DNA from: Devosia marina
GTDB lineage: Bacteria > Pseudomonadota > Alphaproteobacteria > Rhizobiales > Devosiaceae
Direction: 5' to 3'
DNA length: 64,000 nt
NCBI RefSeq assembly: GCF_009758415.1
Contig: NZ_WQRF01000001.1
Location: 744,001-808,000, forward strand
Part shown: positions 50,818-60,875 of the stretch, one piece after another
How the letters are laid out: each line of letters starts with the position of its first letter
How positions within the stretch are numbered: the stretch's first letter is position 1
Made by a program: the position numbers and the translations under genes
Notes under the pieces: model-generated
The model's input: the letters and a program-made list of their open reading frames with translations, nothing else
What the model was told of the DNA's origin: nothing
Databases searched by the model: none

Positions 50818-50849
50818 AAAAGCCCGGGAGCGATCCCGGGCTTTTTGTT
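50818..50849 (+). terminator. Rho-independent terminator after eno
   Basis: A 9-bp stem AGCCCGGGA/TCCCGGGCT (50821-50829 with 50834-50842) with a GCGA loop, flanked by AAA upstream and TTTTGTT downstream. Confidence 0.92.
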
Positions 50850-50913
50850 ATCCTCGGAGAGAAGATGACGAGCCACCGGACAAGGGAGATGCCGCCTCCG
50901 GCGAAATGTTCCG

Positions 50914-52389
50914 CTACTGAAACGCCGTCTCGGCAAAACTGCGCAATTTCCGCGAATGTAACCGCTCCGCCGGCTGGTCCCGCAATATCTCCATGGCCCG
51001 GAGTCCGATTTGCAGATGCCGGTTAACCTGCGTCCGGTAAAAATCTGAAGCCATGCCGGGCAGTTTTAGCTCCCCATGTAACGGCTTGTCAGACACGCAG
51101 AGCAACGTCCCATAGGGCACGCGGAAGCGGAATCCATTGGCGGCAATGGTCGCGCTCTCCATGTCCAGCGCCACGGCGCGGGACTGGCTGAGCCGCCGCG
51201 TGATCTCGGTCTGGTCGCGCAGCTCCCAATTGCGATTGTCGAAGGTAGCGACGGTGCCCGTACGCATGATCTTCTTGGTTTCCAGGCCCTCGGTCTGGGT
51301 AATCTCCTCCACCGCCTGCTCGAGCGCCACCTGAACTTCCGCCAGCGCCGGGATCGGCACCGACAGCGGCAGATCGGCATCGAGCACATGGTCCTCGCGC
51401 ACATAGGCATGCGCCAGGACGTAATCTCCCAGTTCCTGACTGTTCCTGAGCCCCGCACAATGCCCCAACATAATCCAGGCATGTGGCCGCAAAACCGCGA
51501 CGTGATCCGTGATCGTCTTGGCGTTGGACGGACCGACGCCGATATTGATCATGGTGATCCCGCGGCCGCGGTCACCCACCAGGTGATAGGCCGGCATTTG
51601 AGGCGTGCGCGGCGGCGGATTGCCAGTGACCCCGCCGCCTGTCAGCATATTGTCGGTCGCGACGTTGCCCGGCTCGATAAAGCGCTGATAATGTGGATGT
51701 TTCTCCGTCATCCAGCCTTTTGCTAGCCGGCAGAACTCGTCGATATAGAACTGGTAGTTCGTAAAGATCACGAAGTTCTGGAAGTGTTCGGCATCGGTGC
51801 CAGTATAATGCGCCAGCCGGAACAGCGAGTAATCGACTCGAGGCGCCGTGAAGGCCGATAGTGGGTAGGGCCCGCCGCGCGGCGGTACATAGGTGCCATT
51901 GGCGATTTCATCGTCGGTATTGCCCAGGTCCGGCGCGTCGAACAGGTCGCGCAGCGGTACATCCATGGCATTGATCGCCTTGCCATCGAGATGGTCATGC
52001 GGCCCGAGCGCAAAATGCAGCGGAATCGGCGTGTCCGATTCCCCCACCTCGATTACACCGCCATGGTTCTTTAGAATGACCTCGAACTGCTCCTGCAGAT
52101 AGCCCTGGAACAGGTCCGGGGCCGTTACCGTGGTCCGATATATGCCCGGGCTATGGAGGTACCCATAGGGCAGGGTACTCTCGTGCTTTGAATAGCTGGT
52201 GGACCGCACTTCAACTTGGGGGTAGCAGGCGCGTACGCGACCAGCGGGGATGGTGCCCTTGGTCAACCCGTCGAGATGATTGCGGATGAAGTCGCAATTG
52301 CGGTGGTAAATATGGGCGATATGCGCCCAGGCCGCAGCCGGATCAGTAAAAGCTTGGGATTCCAGGCGTGGCGGGCTGAGTGTCGTCAT
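50914..52389 (-). CDS. amn: AMP nucleosidase
   Basis: A 491-residue enzyme hydrolysing AMP to adenine and ribose-5-phosphate, helping to set the adenylate pool. The N-terminal Amn-specific domain (YYSKH-like SYSKHESTLPYGYLHSPGIY) is followed by the nucleoside phosphorylase-like catalytic domain with GRGITMINIGVGPSNAKT, HAWIMLGHCAGLRNSQ and ALDMESATIAANGFRFRVPYG. The ATG at 52389 is preferred (GAGGGA upstream); MAPRDTLMTT at 52410 is an alternative. It stands alone and converges on eno. Confidence 0.93.
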   Translation of the reverse strand: MTTLSPPRLESQAFTDPAAAWAHIAHIYHRNCDFIRNHLDGLTKGTIPAGRVRACYPQVEVRSTSYSKHESTLPYGYLHSPGIYRTTVTAPDLFQGYLQEQFEVILKNHGGVIEVGESDTPIPLHFALGPHDHLDGKAINAMDVPLRDLFDAPDLGNTDDEIANGTYVPPRGGPYPLSAFTAPRVDYSLFRLAHYTGTDAEHFQNFVIFTNYQFYIDEFCRLAKGWMTEKHPHYQRFIEPGNVATDNMLTGGGVTGNPPPRTPQMPAYHLVGDRGRGITMINIGVGPSNAKTITDHVAVLRPHAWIMLGHCAGLRNSQELGDYVLAHAYVREDHVLDADLPLSVPIPALAEVQVALEQAVEEITQTEGLETKKIMRTGTVATFDNRNWELRDQTEITRRLSQSRAVALDMESATIAANGFRFRVPYGTLLCVSDKPLHGELKLPGMASDFYRTQVNRHLQIGLRAMEILRDQPAERLHSRKLRSFAETAFQ

Positions 52390-52704
52390 TAAGGTGTCCC
52401 TCGGTGCCATCCCGCGGATCGGGTGGCGGTATGTTGGATTCGTCTCTTTCAATGCCCGCCAATATAGAGGGCACATGACGGCTTCTCAACGCGGAGCCGA
52501 TTAGGGTCACGAACATTCACACTTCGGTGACCCGCTCTTTTCTCGCCGCAATTGCCCACCATCTTTCAATCAGTTCATCGGCATAGCAAACGACCCATGC
52601 AACCGATGAGCGGGAAGCGGTTTGCCGCTTGTCCCCCAAGCCCTCAACAGCGCGGTGGACCGCATCCCCTTGGAGGCCGCCCGGCAGCAATGCTGTGGCG
52701 GCCT

Positions 52705-53139
52705 TCATTTTGCTGGATAGGTGTCTTTCAGCTTCTGCACGGAGATTTCAACCAGTTCTCTTAGGACGCCGAGATCGACGTCGCTGAGCTTGTTCACATA
52801 GAGGCATGCCTTTCCCATGCGGTGCTTGCCAAGCTTCGCGAGCAGCGCTTCGCGCCGCGCATTTTCCTCGGGGAAGTATGTACCCATCAAATAGATGCTG
52901 AACGCGGCTTTGCGCGGGGCAAACCCCACAAGGAAGGCATCGCCTTCATGTCCGGTGGGATATCGGTAGTGATACTGGCCAAACCCGACCATCGTGCCCC
53001 ACAGAACCGGCGGTTCCCCGCTGACTTCGCTCAAAAGTTCGATGAGCGCGTGAGAATCGGCGCGCCTCTGTTCACTTTCAATCCGCGCAAGAAACTCTCC
53101 GACATCACCAGTGTTAGGCTTGGTTTTCTGTTCGGGCAT
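52705..53139 (-). CDS. DUF1801 domain protein
   Basis: A 144-residue cytoplasmic protein. The central GEPPVLWGTMVGFGQYHYRY..GHEGDAFLVGFAPRKAAFSIYLMGTY and the C-terminal LGKHRMGKACLYVNKLSDVDLGVLRELV match the DUF1801 (YdhG-like) fold, of unknown function. The ATG at 53139 (MPEQKTKPNTGD) is used; the frame extends into the upstream gene. It starts 11 nt after the DUF1176-like gene and is probably co-transcribed with it. Confidence 0.8.
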   Translation of the reverse strand: MPEQKTKPNTGDVGEFLARIESEQRRADSHALIELLSEVSGEPPVLWGTMVGFGQYHYRYPTGHEGDAFLVGFAPRKAAFSIYLMGTYFPEENARREALLAKLGKHRMGKACLYVNKLSDVDLGVLRELVEISVQKLKDTYPAK

Positions 53140-53150
53140 TTCCTCAACCC

Positions 53151-53759
53151 TCAATTCGGCAGGTAGTTCACCAGGATTTCCGGGTTCATTTCTCCATCGT
53201 AGCTGGCATCTACGGCATAGTGTACGAGCGCGAACGCTCCATCGCGAAACACCCATTGTCCAGAAGAACTGGCATCACCCAGCCCTCGCCACTTCGAAAA
53301 CGAATCGATGCTCAAGGTCTCCGGATCAAACAGTGAATTCGCTAGGAGCCCGGTCGAGCTCATGCCGACGGTGGTGATCCCCTCAACTGCGCCGTCGAAA
53401 TTGTCGTTCTCATATTTCACATCAAAGACTGGCTCAGCGAAGCCGACCATTGCCAAGCCCTCATACTCGCGCAGCAGATAATAGGCGTGGGTCTCATTAT
53501 AAGCGCCCGACGAACAGAAGATGCGCACCAGGGTCACATCCTCCTTGTCTTCCTCCGCCCCCTCGCTCCAACTCGGTGCGTAGCTGAAGGTCCAGCTCTC
53601 GATCGGATCGTCTGGCGCGTAACCTGCGGCGGAGTGGCACCGCTCGCCAAAAGACAGGGCATGCAGCTTCTGCGCCCGCTTTTCCGGCGACGCTTCCTGC
53701 GACAGGACGGGAGACACGCAAGCCGCTATCAGCGGCAGCCAAAGCAATGGACGGATCAT
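53151..53759 (-). CDS. Secreted protein, DUF1176-like
   Basis: A 202-residue protein with a signal peptide ([20 protein letters not shown]) whose LIAAC could be a lipobox. The mature part contains [39 protein letters not shown], close to the K-RG-GD..G.W.W pattern of DUF1176 proteins, although the usual cysteine after GD is replaced by alanine. Function unknown; periplasmic or lipid-anchored. It is divergent from folD, with start codons 74 nt apart. Confidence 0.7.
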   Translation of the reverse strand: MIRPLLWLPLIAACVSPVLSQEASPEKRAQKLHALSFGERCHSAAGYAPDDPIESWTFSYAPSWSEGAEEDKEDVTLVRIFCSSGAYNETHAYYLLREYEGLAMVGFAEPVFDVKYENDNFDGAVEGITTVGMSSTGLLANSLFDPETLSIDSFSKWRGLGDASSSGQWVFRDGAFALVHYAVDASYDGEMNPEILVNYLPN

Positions 53760-53833
53760 CCTTCATCCCTTATGTCGATGCACAAAAGCGGGTCCTCCGC
53801 CCGCCAATGGCAGTTAAACAGATCGAGGCCGAC

Positions 53834-54736
53834 ATGACCGCAAAAATCATCGACGGAAAACGCTTTGCCGAAGATCTGCGCGGCCGCATTTCCGGCCATG
53901 TTTCGCGCCTTAAGTCCGAACACGGCATTACCCCCGGCCTCGCAGTCGTAATCGTGGGCGAAGACCCGGCCAGCCAGGTCTATGTCTCGTCCAAGGCCAA
54001 GCAGACCGCCGAAGTCGGCATGAATTCGTTCAAGCACGAATTGCCCGCTGACACGCCGGAAGCGGATTTGCTGGCCTTGGTGCATCAGCTCAATGCAGAT
54101 CCCGCCGTGCACGGTATCCTTGTCCAGATGCCAGTGCCCAGACACATCGACGCCAATAAGGTCATCGAGGCCATCGATCCGGCCAAGGATGTCGACTGTT
54201 TCACCCCCGCTAATGTCGGCAAAGTGCAAATTGGCTTGCCGGGTCCGGTTTCATGCACGCCCTTGGGCTGCCTGATGCTACTGCGAGACGAACTCGGTTC
54301 GCTCGAAGGCAAGCACGCCGTCATCATCGGTCGCTCCAACCTGGTCGGCAAGCCGATGATGCAGTTGTTGCTGCGCGACAACTGCACGGTCACCGTTGCT
54401 CACTCCCGGACGAAGGACCTGGCCGATGTCGTGCGCCAGGCTGACATTGTAGTGGCCGCTGTAGGTCGTCCGAACATGATCAAGGGTGACTGGATCAAGC
54501 CGGGTGCCGCGATCATCGATGTCGGCATCAATCGTGTACCGGCGCCAGAGAGAGGCGAGGGCAAGACGCGTCTTATCGGTGACGTTGATTTCGACTCGGC
54601 ATCCAAAGTGGCAGCGGCCATCACGCCGGTGCCCGGCGGCGTTGGCCCCATGACCATAGCCTGCTTGCTGGCCAACACCATCACGACGGCGTCGCTGATC
54701 AACGGGCTTACCCCTCCGGGTGACCTGACAGCATGA
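53834..54736 (+). CDS. folD: Bifunctional methylene-THF dehydrogenase/methenyl-THF cyclohydrolase
   Basis: A 300-residue enzyme interconverting 5,10-methylene- and 10-formyl-tetrahydrofolate with NADP. Motifs are [21 protein letters not shown] with the catalytic lysine and tyrosine, [37 protein letters not shown] and [14 protein letters not shown]. The ATG at 53834 gives [16 protein letters not shown]; an upstream ATG at 53807 is possible. It feeds the one-carbon pool used by metH nearby. Its stop overlaps the next gene as ATGA. Confidence 0.95.
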   Translation: MTAKIIDGKRFAEDLRGRISGHVSRLKSEHGITPGLAVVIVGEDPASQVYVSSKAKQTAEVGMNSFKHELPADTPEADLLALVHQLNADPAVHGILVQMPVPRHIDANKVIEAIDPAKDVDCFTPANVGKVQIGLPGPVSCTPLGCLMLLRDELGSLEGKHAVIIGRSNLVGKPMMQLLLRDNCTVTVAHSRTKDLADVVRQADIVVAAVGRPNMIKGDWIKPGAAIIDVGINRVPAPERGEGKTRLIGDVDFDSASKVAAAITPVPGGVGPMTIACLLANTITTASLINGLTPPGDLTA

Positions 54737-55281
54737 ACGACCTGACACACGATCCGGGCGGCAAGGTTCGCTTGCGACTCGGCGAGGGCGTGCGTGGTGA
54801 CGCCATGATGAGTGAAGATGGTCGCTATCGCCAGCGCATGCGGCGCTGGCTGGGCGAAACCTTTCCGGATCAATACATCGTCTTTATCGGTATGAACCCT
54901 TCCACCGCCGACGCCACGGTGGACGACCCGACATGCGCCCGCGAGTGGAATTTTGCTCGCCGCGAGGGCTTCACCGGCATGGTCAAATGCAATGTCGGCG
55001 ACTACCGCGCCACCCATCCCAAAATGTTGGTGCAGCCCGGCGTCGAGGCGGTATCGCCGGCAAACCTGCCAACAATCCGAGAAGCTGCTAGAGGGGCAGG
55101 GCGCGTCGTCCTCTGCCACGGCAAGCTCAACAAGGCGTTGGCGCCCGCGGGCCGGGAAATCGTTGCGGCGCTGCACGCGGAGGGCATCGACCTCTGGTGC
55201 TTCGGCACCAATGCCGACGGCTCACCCAAACATCCGCTCTATCTCAGGGCCGACACACCGCTGGTGCCATTTCCGGGATAG
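54733..55281 (+). CDS. DUF1643 domain protein
   Basis: A 182-residue protein. [46 protein letters not shown] is the characteristic DUF1643 core, followed by [23 protein letters not shown] and [16 protein letters not shown]. The function is unknown and family members are scattered, often in mobile DNA. Here the ATG overlaps the folD stop (ATGA), so it is translated with folD. Confidence 0.85.
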   Translation: MNDLTHDPGGKVRLRLGEGVRGDAMMSEDGRYRQRMRRWLGETFPDQYIVFIGMNPSTADATVDDPTCAREWNFARREGFTGMVKCNVGDYRATHPKMLVQPGVEAVSPANLPTIREAARGAGRVVLCHGKLNKALAPAGREIVAALHAEGIDLWCFGTNADGSPKHPLYLRADTPLVPFPG

Positions 55282-55287
55282 GCGGCA

Positions 55288-55345
55288 ATTCCTCTCCCCC
55301 TCGGGGAGAGTGGCCCGGCGCAGCCGTGTCGGTGAGGGTAAGCCT
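55288..55345. repeat. Palindromic intergenic repeat, type B copy
   Basis: CTCTCCCC/GGGGAGAG (55292-55299 with 55303-55310) is followed by TGGCCCGGCGCAGCCG and GGTGAGGGT, the same plan as the element at 2744-2800. It lies between the convergent DUF1643 and CobW-like genes and could also act as a weak bidirectional terminator. Confidence 0.65.
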
Positions 55346-55368
55346 ACACAAGCTCGATGGATTTGCTT

Positions 55369-55713
55369 TCACCCCGCCAAATAGAACATCCGCGCGACCG
55401 TATGGTCCCGCAATGCCTGCGCGGGCAGCTTGCCGGTTAGGGCCGCCACCACCTGGGATGAGTCAGCCACTGCACTGGCGTCCACCACTACCCGGGAAAA
55501 AGCCGGTCGCATATTGCGCCGATGCTCCTCGAGCAGGTTGTAGAGCAGCGCCCGCACATCGGTGATACCGGAGCATGCGATACAAATCTCTCCATCGGCA
55601 TGCCCGTGCCCCGAATTGGCCGGCAGCCGGATCAACGCGGTGTCGCGGTCGAGCGGCACCAGCTTGGCAGGATCGGAGATCAAGGTCACCGGGATCGGGT
55701 CAATGCGTGACAT
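55369..55713 (-). CDS. CobW-like protein lacking the P-loop
   Basis: A 114-residue protein matching part of the CobW/G3E GTPase domain: IPVTLIS like strand 1, GEICIACSG where CobW proteins have NGCICC, and RVVVDASAVADSSQVVAAL where they have VVIETTGLADPAPV. The Walker A motif that should follow strand 1 and the C-terminal CobW domain are absent. It starts 12 nt after metH and is probably co-transcribed. G3E proteins deliver cofactors or metals, including for B12 enzymes, so a helper role for MetH is possible (inference). It could also be a decaying remnant. Confidence 0.65.
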   Translation of the reverse strand: MSRIDPIPVTLISDPAKLVPLDRDTALIRLPANSGHGHADGEICIACSGITDVRALLYNLLEEHRRNMRPAFSRVVVDASAVADSSQVVAALTGKLPAQALRDHTVARMFYLAG

Positions 55714-55725
55714 GGTTGTTACCGA

Positions 55726-58700
55726 TTACTCCGCCGCTACTCGGCCTGGAATATAGTTCAAGATCGGCGCCAGCCAACGCTCGACCTCCTTCACATCCAT
55801 GTCCTTGCGCTGCGCATAGTCCAGCACCTGGTCGCGTTCCACCTTGGCCACGCCGAAATAATACGAATCCGGGTGGCTCAGATAAATGCCCGATACCGAT
55901 GAGCCAGGCCACATCGCATAGCTTTCGGTCAGGCTCACACCGACGCTATTCTCCGCGTCCAGCAGGCGGAACAGTGTGGTCTTTTCGGTGTGATCGGGCT
56001 GGGCCGGATATCCGGGTGCCGGGCGGATGCCCTGATAGGGTTCGCCCACAAGTTCGTCTGGCGACAGGGCCTCGTCCGGGGCATAACCCCAATAATCCTT
56101 GCGCACGCGCTCATGCATATATTCCGCCATGGCCTCGGCGAAACGGTCGGCCAGGGCCTTCACAAGGATTGACGAATAGTCATCATTGGCGCGCTCGAAG
56201 CGCTCGGCAATCGCGACTTCCTCGATGCCCGCCGTCACGACAAAGCCGCCGACATAGTCTCTTTTTCCGCTGTCCACAGGCGCCACGAAATCGGACAGGG
56301 CCATGTTCGGCTTGCCATCGCGCTTGCTCAATTGCTGGCGCAGCGTGAAGAAGGTGGCCAGTTCGCTCTGGCGGTCATCATCGGCAAACAGGCGCACATC
56401 GTCGCCCACGGCATTGGCCGGCCAGAAACCGAGCACGGCCTTGGGCGCAAACCACTTCTCGTCGATGATCTGCCTGAGCATTTTCTGCGCATCGGCCCAA
56501 AGGGCCCGTGCCGCTTCGCCTTGCTTTTCGTCATCCAGAATGGCCGGATAACGCCCCTTCAACTCCCAGGTCTGGAAGAAGGGAGTCCAGTCTATGTAGC
56601 GCGCCAGCTCTGAGAGGTCGAATTCGGTGAAGCTGCGCGTGCCCAGAAAGCTCGGGGCAGGGGGCGTATAGCCCGTCCAGTCGGGCTTGAACGCGTTGCT
56701 GCGGGCCGCTTCCAGCGGCAAGCGGCGCTTTTCGGACTCGGCGCGTTCATGTGCAGCGGCTGCCTTGGCATATTCGGCCCGGACCTGCTCGATGAACGTC
56801 GATTTGGTCTCATCGGAAAGCAGGTTCGAGACCACCCCCACGGCGCGGCTGGCGTCATTGACATGCACCGCCTGCCCACGCGCATAGCGCGGATGAATTT
56901 TTACCGCCGTATGCACGCGGCTGGTCGTCGCCCCGCCAATAAGAAGTGGAATGTCGAACCCTTCGCGCTCCATTTCCGAAGCAACATGTACCATTTCGTC
57001 CAGCGAGGGCGTGATGAGACCGGACAGGCCAATTATGTCGACATTCTCGGCCTTGGCAGTGTCGAGGATCTTTTGGGTCGGTACCATGACACCGAGGTCG
57101 ATGATCTCGTAGTTGTTGCAGCTCAGCACAACGCCCACGATGTTCTTGCCAATGTCGTGGACGTCACCCTTGACTGTCGCCATCAGCACCTTGCCCGCGC
57201 TCTTGCGGCCGGCGGCATCGCCATTGGCGTCCTTTTCAGCTTCCATGAAGGGCATGAGATAGGCCACGGCCTGCTTCATCACGCGGGCCGACTTGACCAC
57301 CTGAGGCAGGAACATCTTGCCCGACCCGAACAGGTCCCCCACCACATTCATACCAGCCATCAAGGGGCCTTCGATCACATGTAGCGGCCGCTCGAAGGTC
57401 TGCCGCGCTTCTTCAGTGTCAGCCTCGATGAATTCGGTCACCCCATTGACCAGCGCATGAGTGATGCGCTCGCCCACGGGCAATTCGCGCCAGCTCATAT
57501 CCTTGGCCTTGCCGGCGCCACCGCCCTGGCCCTTGTAGCGTTCGGCCAGGTCCAGCATGCGGTCGGTCGAATCCGCGCGCCGATTGAGGATCACGTCTTC
57601 GCAGGCGTCACGCAGTTCCTTGTCGATGGTCTCGTAAACCGCCAGCTGGCCAGCATTGACGATGCCCATGTCCATGCCATTCTGGATGGCATAGTACAGG
57701 AAAACCGCATGCATCGCCTCGCGCACCGGCTCATTGCCGCGGAACGAGAAGCTCAGGTTCGAAATGCCGCCCGAAATATGGACATGGGGCAGGCTGTCGG
57801 TAATTTCCTTGGTCGCCTCGATGAAGTCGACGCCGTAGTTATTGTGCTCCTCTATGCCTGTCGCCACGGCAAAGACGTTAGGATCGAAAATGATGTCCTC
57901 AGGCGGCAGGCCGACGACCTCTGTGAGGATCTTGTAGGCGCGAGTACAGATCTCGACCTTTCGCGCCTTGGTGTCCGCCTGCCCGGTCTCGTCGAACGCC
58001 ATCACAACAACGGCGGCGCCATAGGCCTTCACCAATCTCGCATGATGGATGAACGCCTCTTCGCCTTCCTTGAGCGAGATGGAATTGACCAGCGCCTTGC
58101 CCTGCACGCATTTCAAGCCTGCCTCGATGACCTCCCACTTGGAGCTGTCGATCATCAGCGGCACCTTGGCGATGTCGGGTTCTGCGGCGAGCAAGTTGAG
58201 GAACTCGATCATCACCTGCTGGCTATCGATCAGGCCCTCATCCATGTTGATGTCGATGACCTGTGCGCCATTGGCCACCTGGTCCCGCGCCACATCCAGC
58301 GCGGCGGTGTAGTCGCCCGCCGTGATCAGTTTGCGGAACCGGGCCGAGCCCGTGACATTGGTACGTTCCCCAATGTTTACGAACGGGATGTCCTTGGTGA
58401 GCGTGAAGGGCTCCAATCCGGAGAGGCGCAATAGCCGGTCGGCACTTGGCACCTTGCGCGGCGCATAGCGTGCGGCGGTCTCTGCAATCGCCCGGATATG
58501 GTCCGGCGTAGAACCACAGCAGCCACCAACAATATTCAGCAGGCCTTCGCTGGCAAATGTCTCCAACTGCCCGGCCATCTGCTCCGGCGTCTCGTCATAG
58601 GCACCCATCTCATTGGGCAGCCCGGCATTGGGATAGGCGCAGATAAAGGTATCGGCGACCGAAGAAAGCTCGGAAATGTGGTCCCGCATCAGATCGGCGC

Positions 58701-59493
58701 CCAGGGCACAATTGAGCCCGATGGTGATCGGATTGGAGTGCCGGATCGAATACCAGAAGGCGGTCGGCGTTTGGCCGGAGAGGGTGCGGCCGCTGAGATC
58801 CGTGATCGTGCCTGAAATCATGATCGGCACATCGATTCCGCGCTCTTCGAATAGCCTCTGCGCGGCAAAGATACCGGCCTTGGTGTTGAGCGTATCGGTA
58901 ATGGTCTCGAACAGCAGCAGGTCCGCGCCGGCATCGACCAGACCACGAATGGCCTCGCCATAGGCCTCGACCAGCTCGTCGAATGAAATGGCCCTGTGTC
59001 CGGGACTGTTGACGTCCGTGGACATGGACGAGGTCTTGTTGGTCGGCCCAAGCGCACCAGCCACAAACCGCCGGCGCCCGTCCGTCTCCTCGGCCCGGAT
59101 GGCCGCGCGACGCGCGCACAGCACGCCGTGGTAATTGATGTCGTAAACGGCCTCTTCGCAGGCATAGTCCGCCTGGGCCACCGAAGTCGCCGAGAAGGTA
59201 TTGGTTTCGACGATATCAGCCCCGGCCAGATAATATTCGAGGTGAATGTCCTCGATCATTTTCGGCTCGGTAAGCACCAGCAGGTCATTATTGCCCTTGA
59301 GCGGGTGGCTCCAATCCCTGAACCGCTCGCCCTGAAAGTTCTCTTCCGTCAGGCTTAGACGCTGGATCATCGTGCCCATGGCGCCGTCAAGAATCAGGAT
59401 TCGCTCCTCCATGGCGCGCGCCAGAGCGGTGCGGACTTCCTGCCAGTCGGGGATGATGGGCGTATCGGAGATCTGATCGGGGGAGGGGCTCAT
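55726..59493 (-). CDS. metH: Cobalamin-dependent methionine synthase
   Basis: A 1255-residue four-module enzyme transferring the methyl group of methyl-THF to homocysteine via B12. In order: homocysteine module ([13 protein letters not shown], zinc cysteines in [14 protein letters not shown]), pterin module ([30 protein letters not shown]), cobalamin module with [14 protein letters not shown] near residue 775 (the base-off DxHxxG) and [13 protein letters not shown], and the SAM-dependent reactivation module at the C-terminus ([11 protein letters not shown]). The ATG at 59493 follows GAGGA; an in-frame codon at 59526 is less likely. A palindromic operator lies 56 nt upstream. Confidence 0.97.
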   Translation of the reverse strand: MSPSPDQISDTPIIPDWQEVRTALARAMEERILILDGAMGTMIQRLSLTEENFQGERFRDWSHPLKGNNDLLVLTEPKMIEDIHLEYYLAGADIVETNTFSATSVAQADYACEEAVYDINYHGVLCARRAAIRAEETDGRRRFVAGALGPTNKTSSMSTDVNSPGHRAISFDELVEAYGEAIRGLVDAGADLLLFETITDTLNTKAGIFAAQRLFEERGIDVPIMISGTITDLSGRTLSGQTPTAFWYSIRHSNPITIGLNCALGADLMRDHISELSSVADTFICAYPNAGLPNEMGAYDETPEQMAGQLETFASEGLLNIVGGCCGSTPDHIRAIAETAARYAPRKVPSADRLLRLSGLEPFTLTKDIPFVNIGERTNVTGSARFRKLITAGDYTAALDVARDQVANGAQVIDINMDEGLIDSQQVMIEFLNLLAAEPDIAKVPLMIDSSKWEVIEAGLKCVQGKALVNSISLKEGEEAFIHHARLVKAYGAAVVVMAFDETGQADTKARKVEICTRAYKILTEVVGLPPEDIIFDPNVFAVATGIEEHNNYGVDFIEATKEITDSLPHVHISGGISNLSFSFRGNEPVREAMHAVFLYYAIQNGMDMGIVNAGQLAVYETIDKELRDACEDVILNRRADSTDRMLDLAERYKGQGGGAGKAKDMSWRELPVGERITHALVNGVTEFIEADTEEARQTFERPLHVIEGPLMAGMNVVGDLFGSGKMFLPQVVKSARVMKQAVAYLMPFMEAEKDANGDAAGRKSAGKVLMATVKGDVHDIGKNIVGVVLSCNNYEIIDLGVMVPTQKILDTAKAENVDIIGLSGLITPSLDEMVHVASEMEREGFDIPLLIGGATTSRVHTAVKIHPRYARGQAVHVNDASRAVGVVSNLLSDETKSTFIEQVRAEYAKAAAAHERAESEKRRLPLEAARSNAFKPDWTGYTPPAPSFLGTRSFTEFDLSELARYIDWTPFFQTWELKGRYPAILDDEKQGEAARALWADAQKMLRQIIDEKWFAPKAVLGFWPANAVGDDVRLFADDDRQSELATFFTLRQQLSKRDGKPNMALSDFVAPVDSGKRDYVGGFVVTAGIEEVAIAERFERANDDYSSILVKALADRFAEAMAEYMHERVRKDYWGYAPDEALSPDELVGEPYQGIRPAPGYPAQPDHTEKTTLFRLLDAENSVGVSLTESYAMWPGSSVSGIYLSHPDSYYFGVAKVERDQVLDYAQRKDMDVKEVERWLAPILNYIPGRVAAE

Positions 59494-59548
59494 CGCCGTC
59501 CTCACTTTCTTGCAAGTCGAGGGCACTCTATCAGCGCTGCGTCATCAC

Positions 59549-59564
59549 ATAAAGATATCTTTAT
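59549..59564. promoter_or_regulatory. 16-bp palindromic operator upstream of metH
   Basis: ATAAAGATATCTTTAT is a perfect palindrome 56 nt before the metH ATG, in otherwise GC-rich DNA. AT-rich palindromes of this kind are typical of ArsR-family operators, and SahR, an ArsR-type regulator responsive to S-adenosylhomocysteine, controls metH in many proteobacteria. I infer a SahR-type site; the regulator gene is not in view. Confidence 0.6.
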
Positions 59565-59756
59565 ATCAGTCAACCCGCACAGAGCGACATTCGTTTCTGT
59601 GCCGCAGGTTCTATGGAGAAAACGCCAACAATCTCCATCGGCAATGTAACGGTTCATTGGTCTTAACTTCCCCTAAACCGTAAAATTGTTCCTTTCTGTG
59701 AGCTGGCGCCCAATGCCGCTATCCTTCGGCCAGAAAAATTCTGTTCATGTAGAGTA

Positions 59757-60812
59757 TTGCGTATCGTGACGACCATCTGGCGCAGCGCCGTCCGAGCCAT
59801 TGTCCTGGCCGCCCTGATCGCCCCCTCGCTGGCCGCCTGTGCTACTGGCAATCTCGGCGCTACCGTTAAGCGTGCCGCGTTTACCTCGAGCGAATATGGC
59901 GTCGCCGTTTCGCCACGCGTCACCTCCAATCCGAACCCGCCCAAGGGTGGTGGTCGATATCAGATCGGCAAGCCATACACGGTGCGTGGCAAGACCTATG
60001 TGCCCAAGCACGATCCCAGCTATTCTGCCTCCGGGTCGGCTTCCTGGTACGGCTCGGACTTCCATGGCCGGAAAACCGCCAATGGCGAGATTTTTTCCGC
60101 CAATGCGATCACCGCCGCCCATCCCACGCTGCCGCTTCCGTCCTATGTGCGTGTCACGAACACTGCCAACGGCCGCTCACTGATCGTTCGCGTCAATGAT
60201 CGCGGGCCGTACGTCTCCGGCCGTATTATCGACCTGAGCTACCGCGCCGCCTCCATGCTGGGCTATGTCAACAAGGGCTCAACCAGCGTTCAAGTCGAAT
60301 ATGTCGGCCAGGCCCCGCTTGAGGGGGACGATACCCGCATGCTCATAGCCAGCTACAATGGTCCCGCCGATTATGACAGCGGCCCGATCCGCGTCGCCAG
60401 TTCCGGCGGACAGAGCAATCGCAGTCTTGTCGGCATGACCACCAATTTCATTAGTGGGCTGTTCTCCTATGCCGAAGCGTCCCCGCAGGAACTTGACGCC
60501 GCTGTGGGCTCTGCTCATGCCGCGGCCAACGCCATGGCCAGCGGAAACGCCGAGCTGGCCGATTGGGCAGGCTCCGTCGACGCCGACAGCCGCAAAATTC
60601 ATCTTGCTCTCGGCATCTTCGCCGATCCGGGCAACGCGGCAACGCTGGCGCAGAACTTTGCCCGCCTTGGCGCGGTTACCGAAGAACCAGTCTCGGCCAA
60701 CGGCCGCCCCGCAACCAAACTGACTTTGACCCACCTCAAGGCCGGGGCAACACGTCAGGACGCGCTTGATCTTGCCCGAGACCTTGGCCTGACTGACGCA
60801 ATTCTCTATTAA
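59757..60812 (+). CDS. rlpA: Septal-ring lytic transglycosylase RlpA family lipoprotein
   Basis: A 351-residue lipoprotein. The signal peptide ends in a lipobox with the cysteine at residue 28 (SLAAC). The double-psi beta-barrel domain follows (GSASWYGSDFHGRKTANGE, HPTLPLPSYVRVTN, RSLIVRVNDRGPYVSGRIIDLS), and the last ~70 residues (KIHLALGIFADPGNAATLAQNF) look like a SPOR domain for denuded septal peptidoglycan. Known RlpA proteins cleave glycan strands without stem peptides. Start is a TTG (59757) or the GTG at 59766. The downstream gene is a D,D-carboxypeptidase, which also acts on peptidoglycan. Confidence 0.9.
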   Translation: MRIVTTIWRSAVRAIVLAALIAPSLAACATGNLGATVKRAAFTSSEYGVAVSPRVTSNPNPPKGGGRYQIGKPYTVRGKTYVPKHDPSYSASGSASWYGSDFHGRKTANGEIFSANAITAAHPTLPLPSYVRVTNTANGRSLIVRVNDRGPYVSGRIIDLSYRAASMLGYVNKGSTSVQVEYVGQAPLEGDDTRMLIASYNGPADYDSGPIRVASSGGQSNRSLVGMTTNFISGLFSYAEASPQELDAAVGSAHAAANAMASGNAELADWAGSVDADSRKIHLALGIFADPGNAATLAQNFARLGAVTEEPVSANGRPATKLTLTHLKAGATRQDALDLARDLGLTDAILY

Positions 60813-60875
60813 TTGCGTCTATATTGCGCCGGAAGGAACTCGGCGTCGATATTGCAATCGCAAGGGAACTGCGCC

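Noticed and set aside
52517..52708. A 63-codon minus-strand ORF between amn and the DUF1801 gene
   Set aside because: No ribosome binding site, no hydrophobic or domain pattern, and its composition is like the non-coding DNA around it. I see nothing else in this gap.
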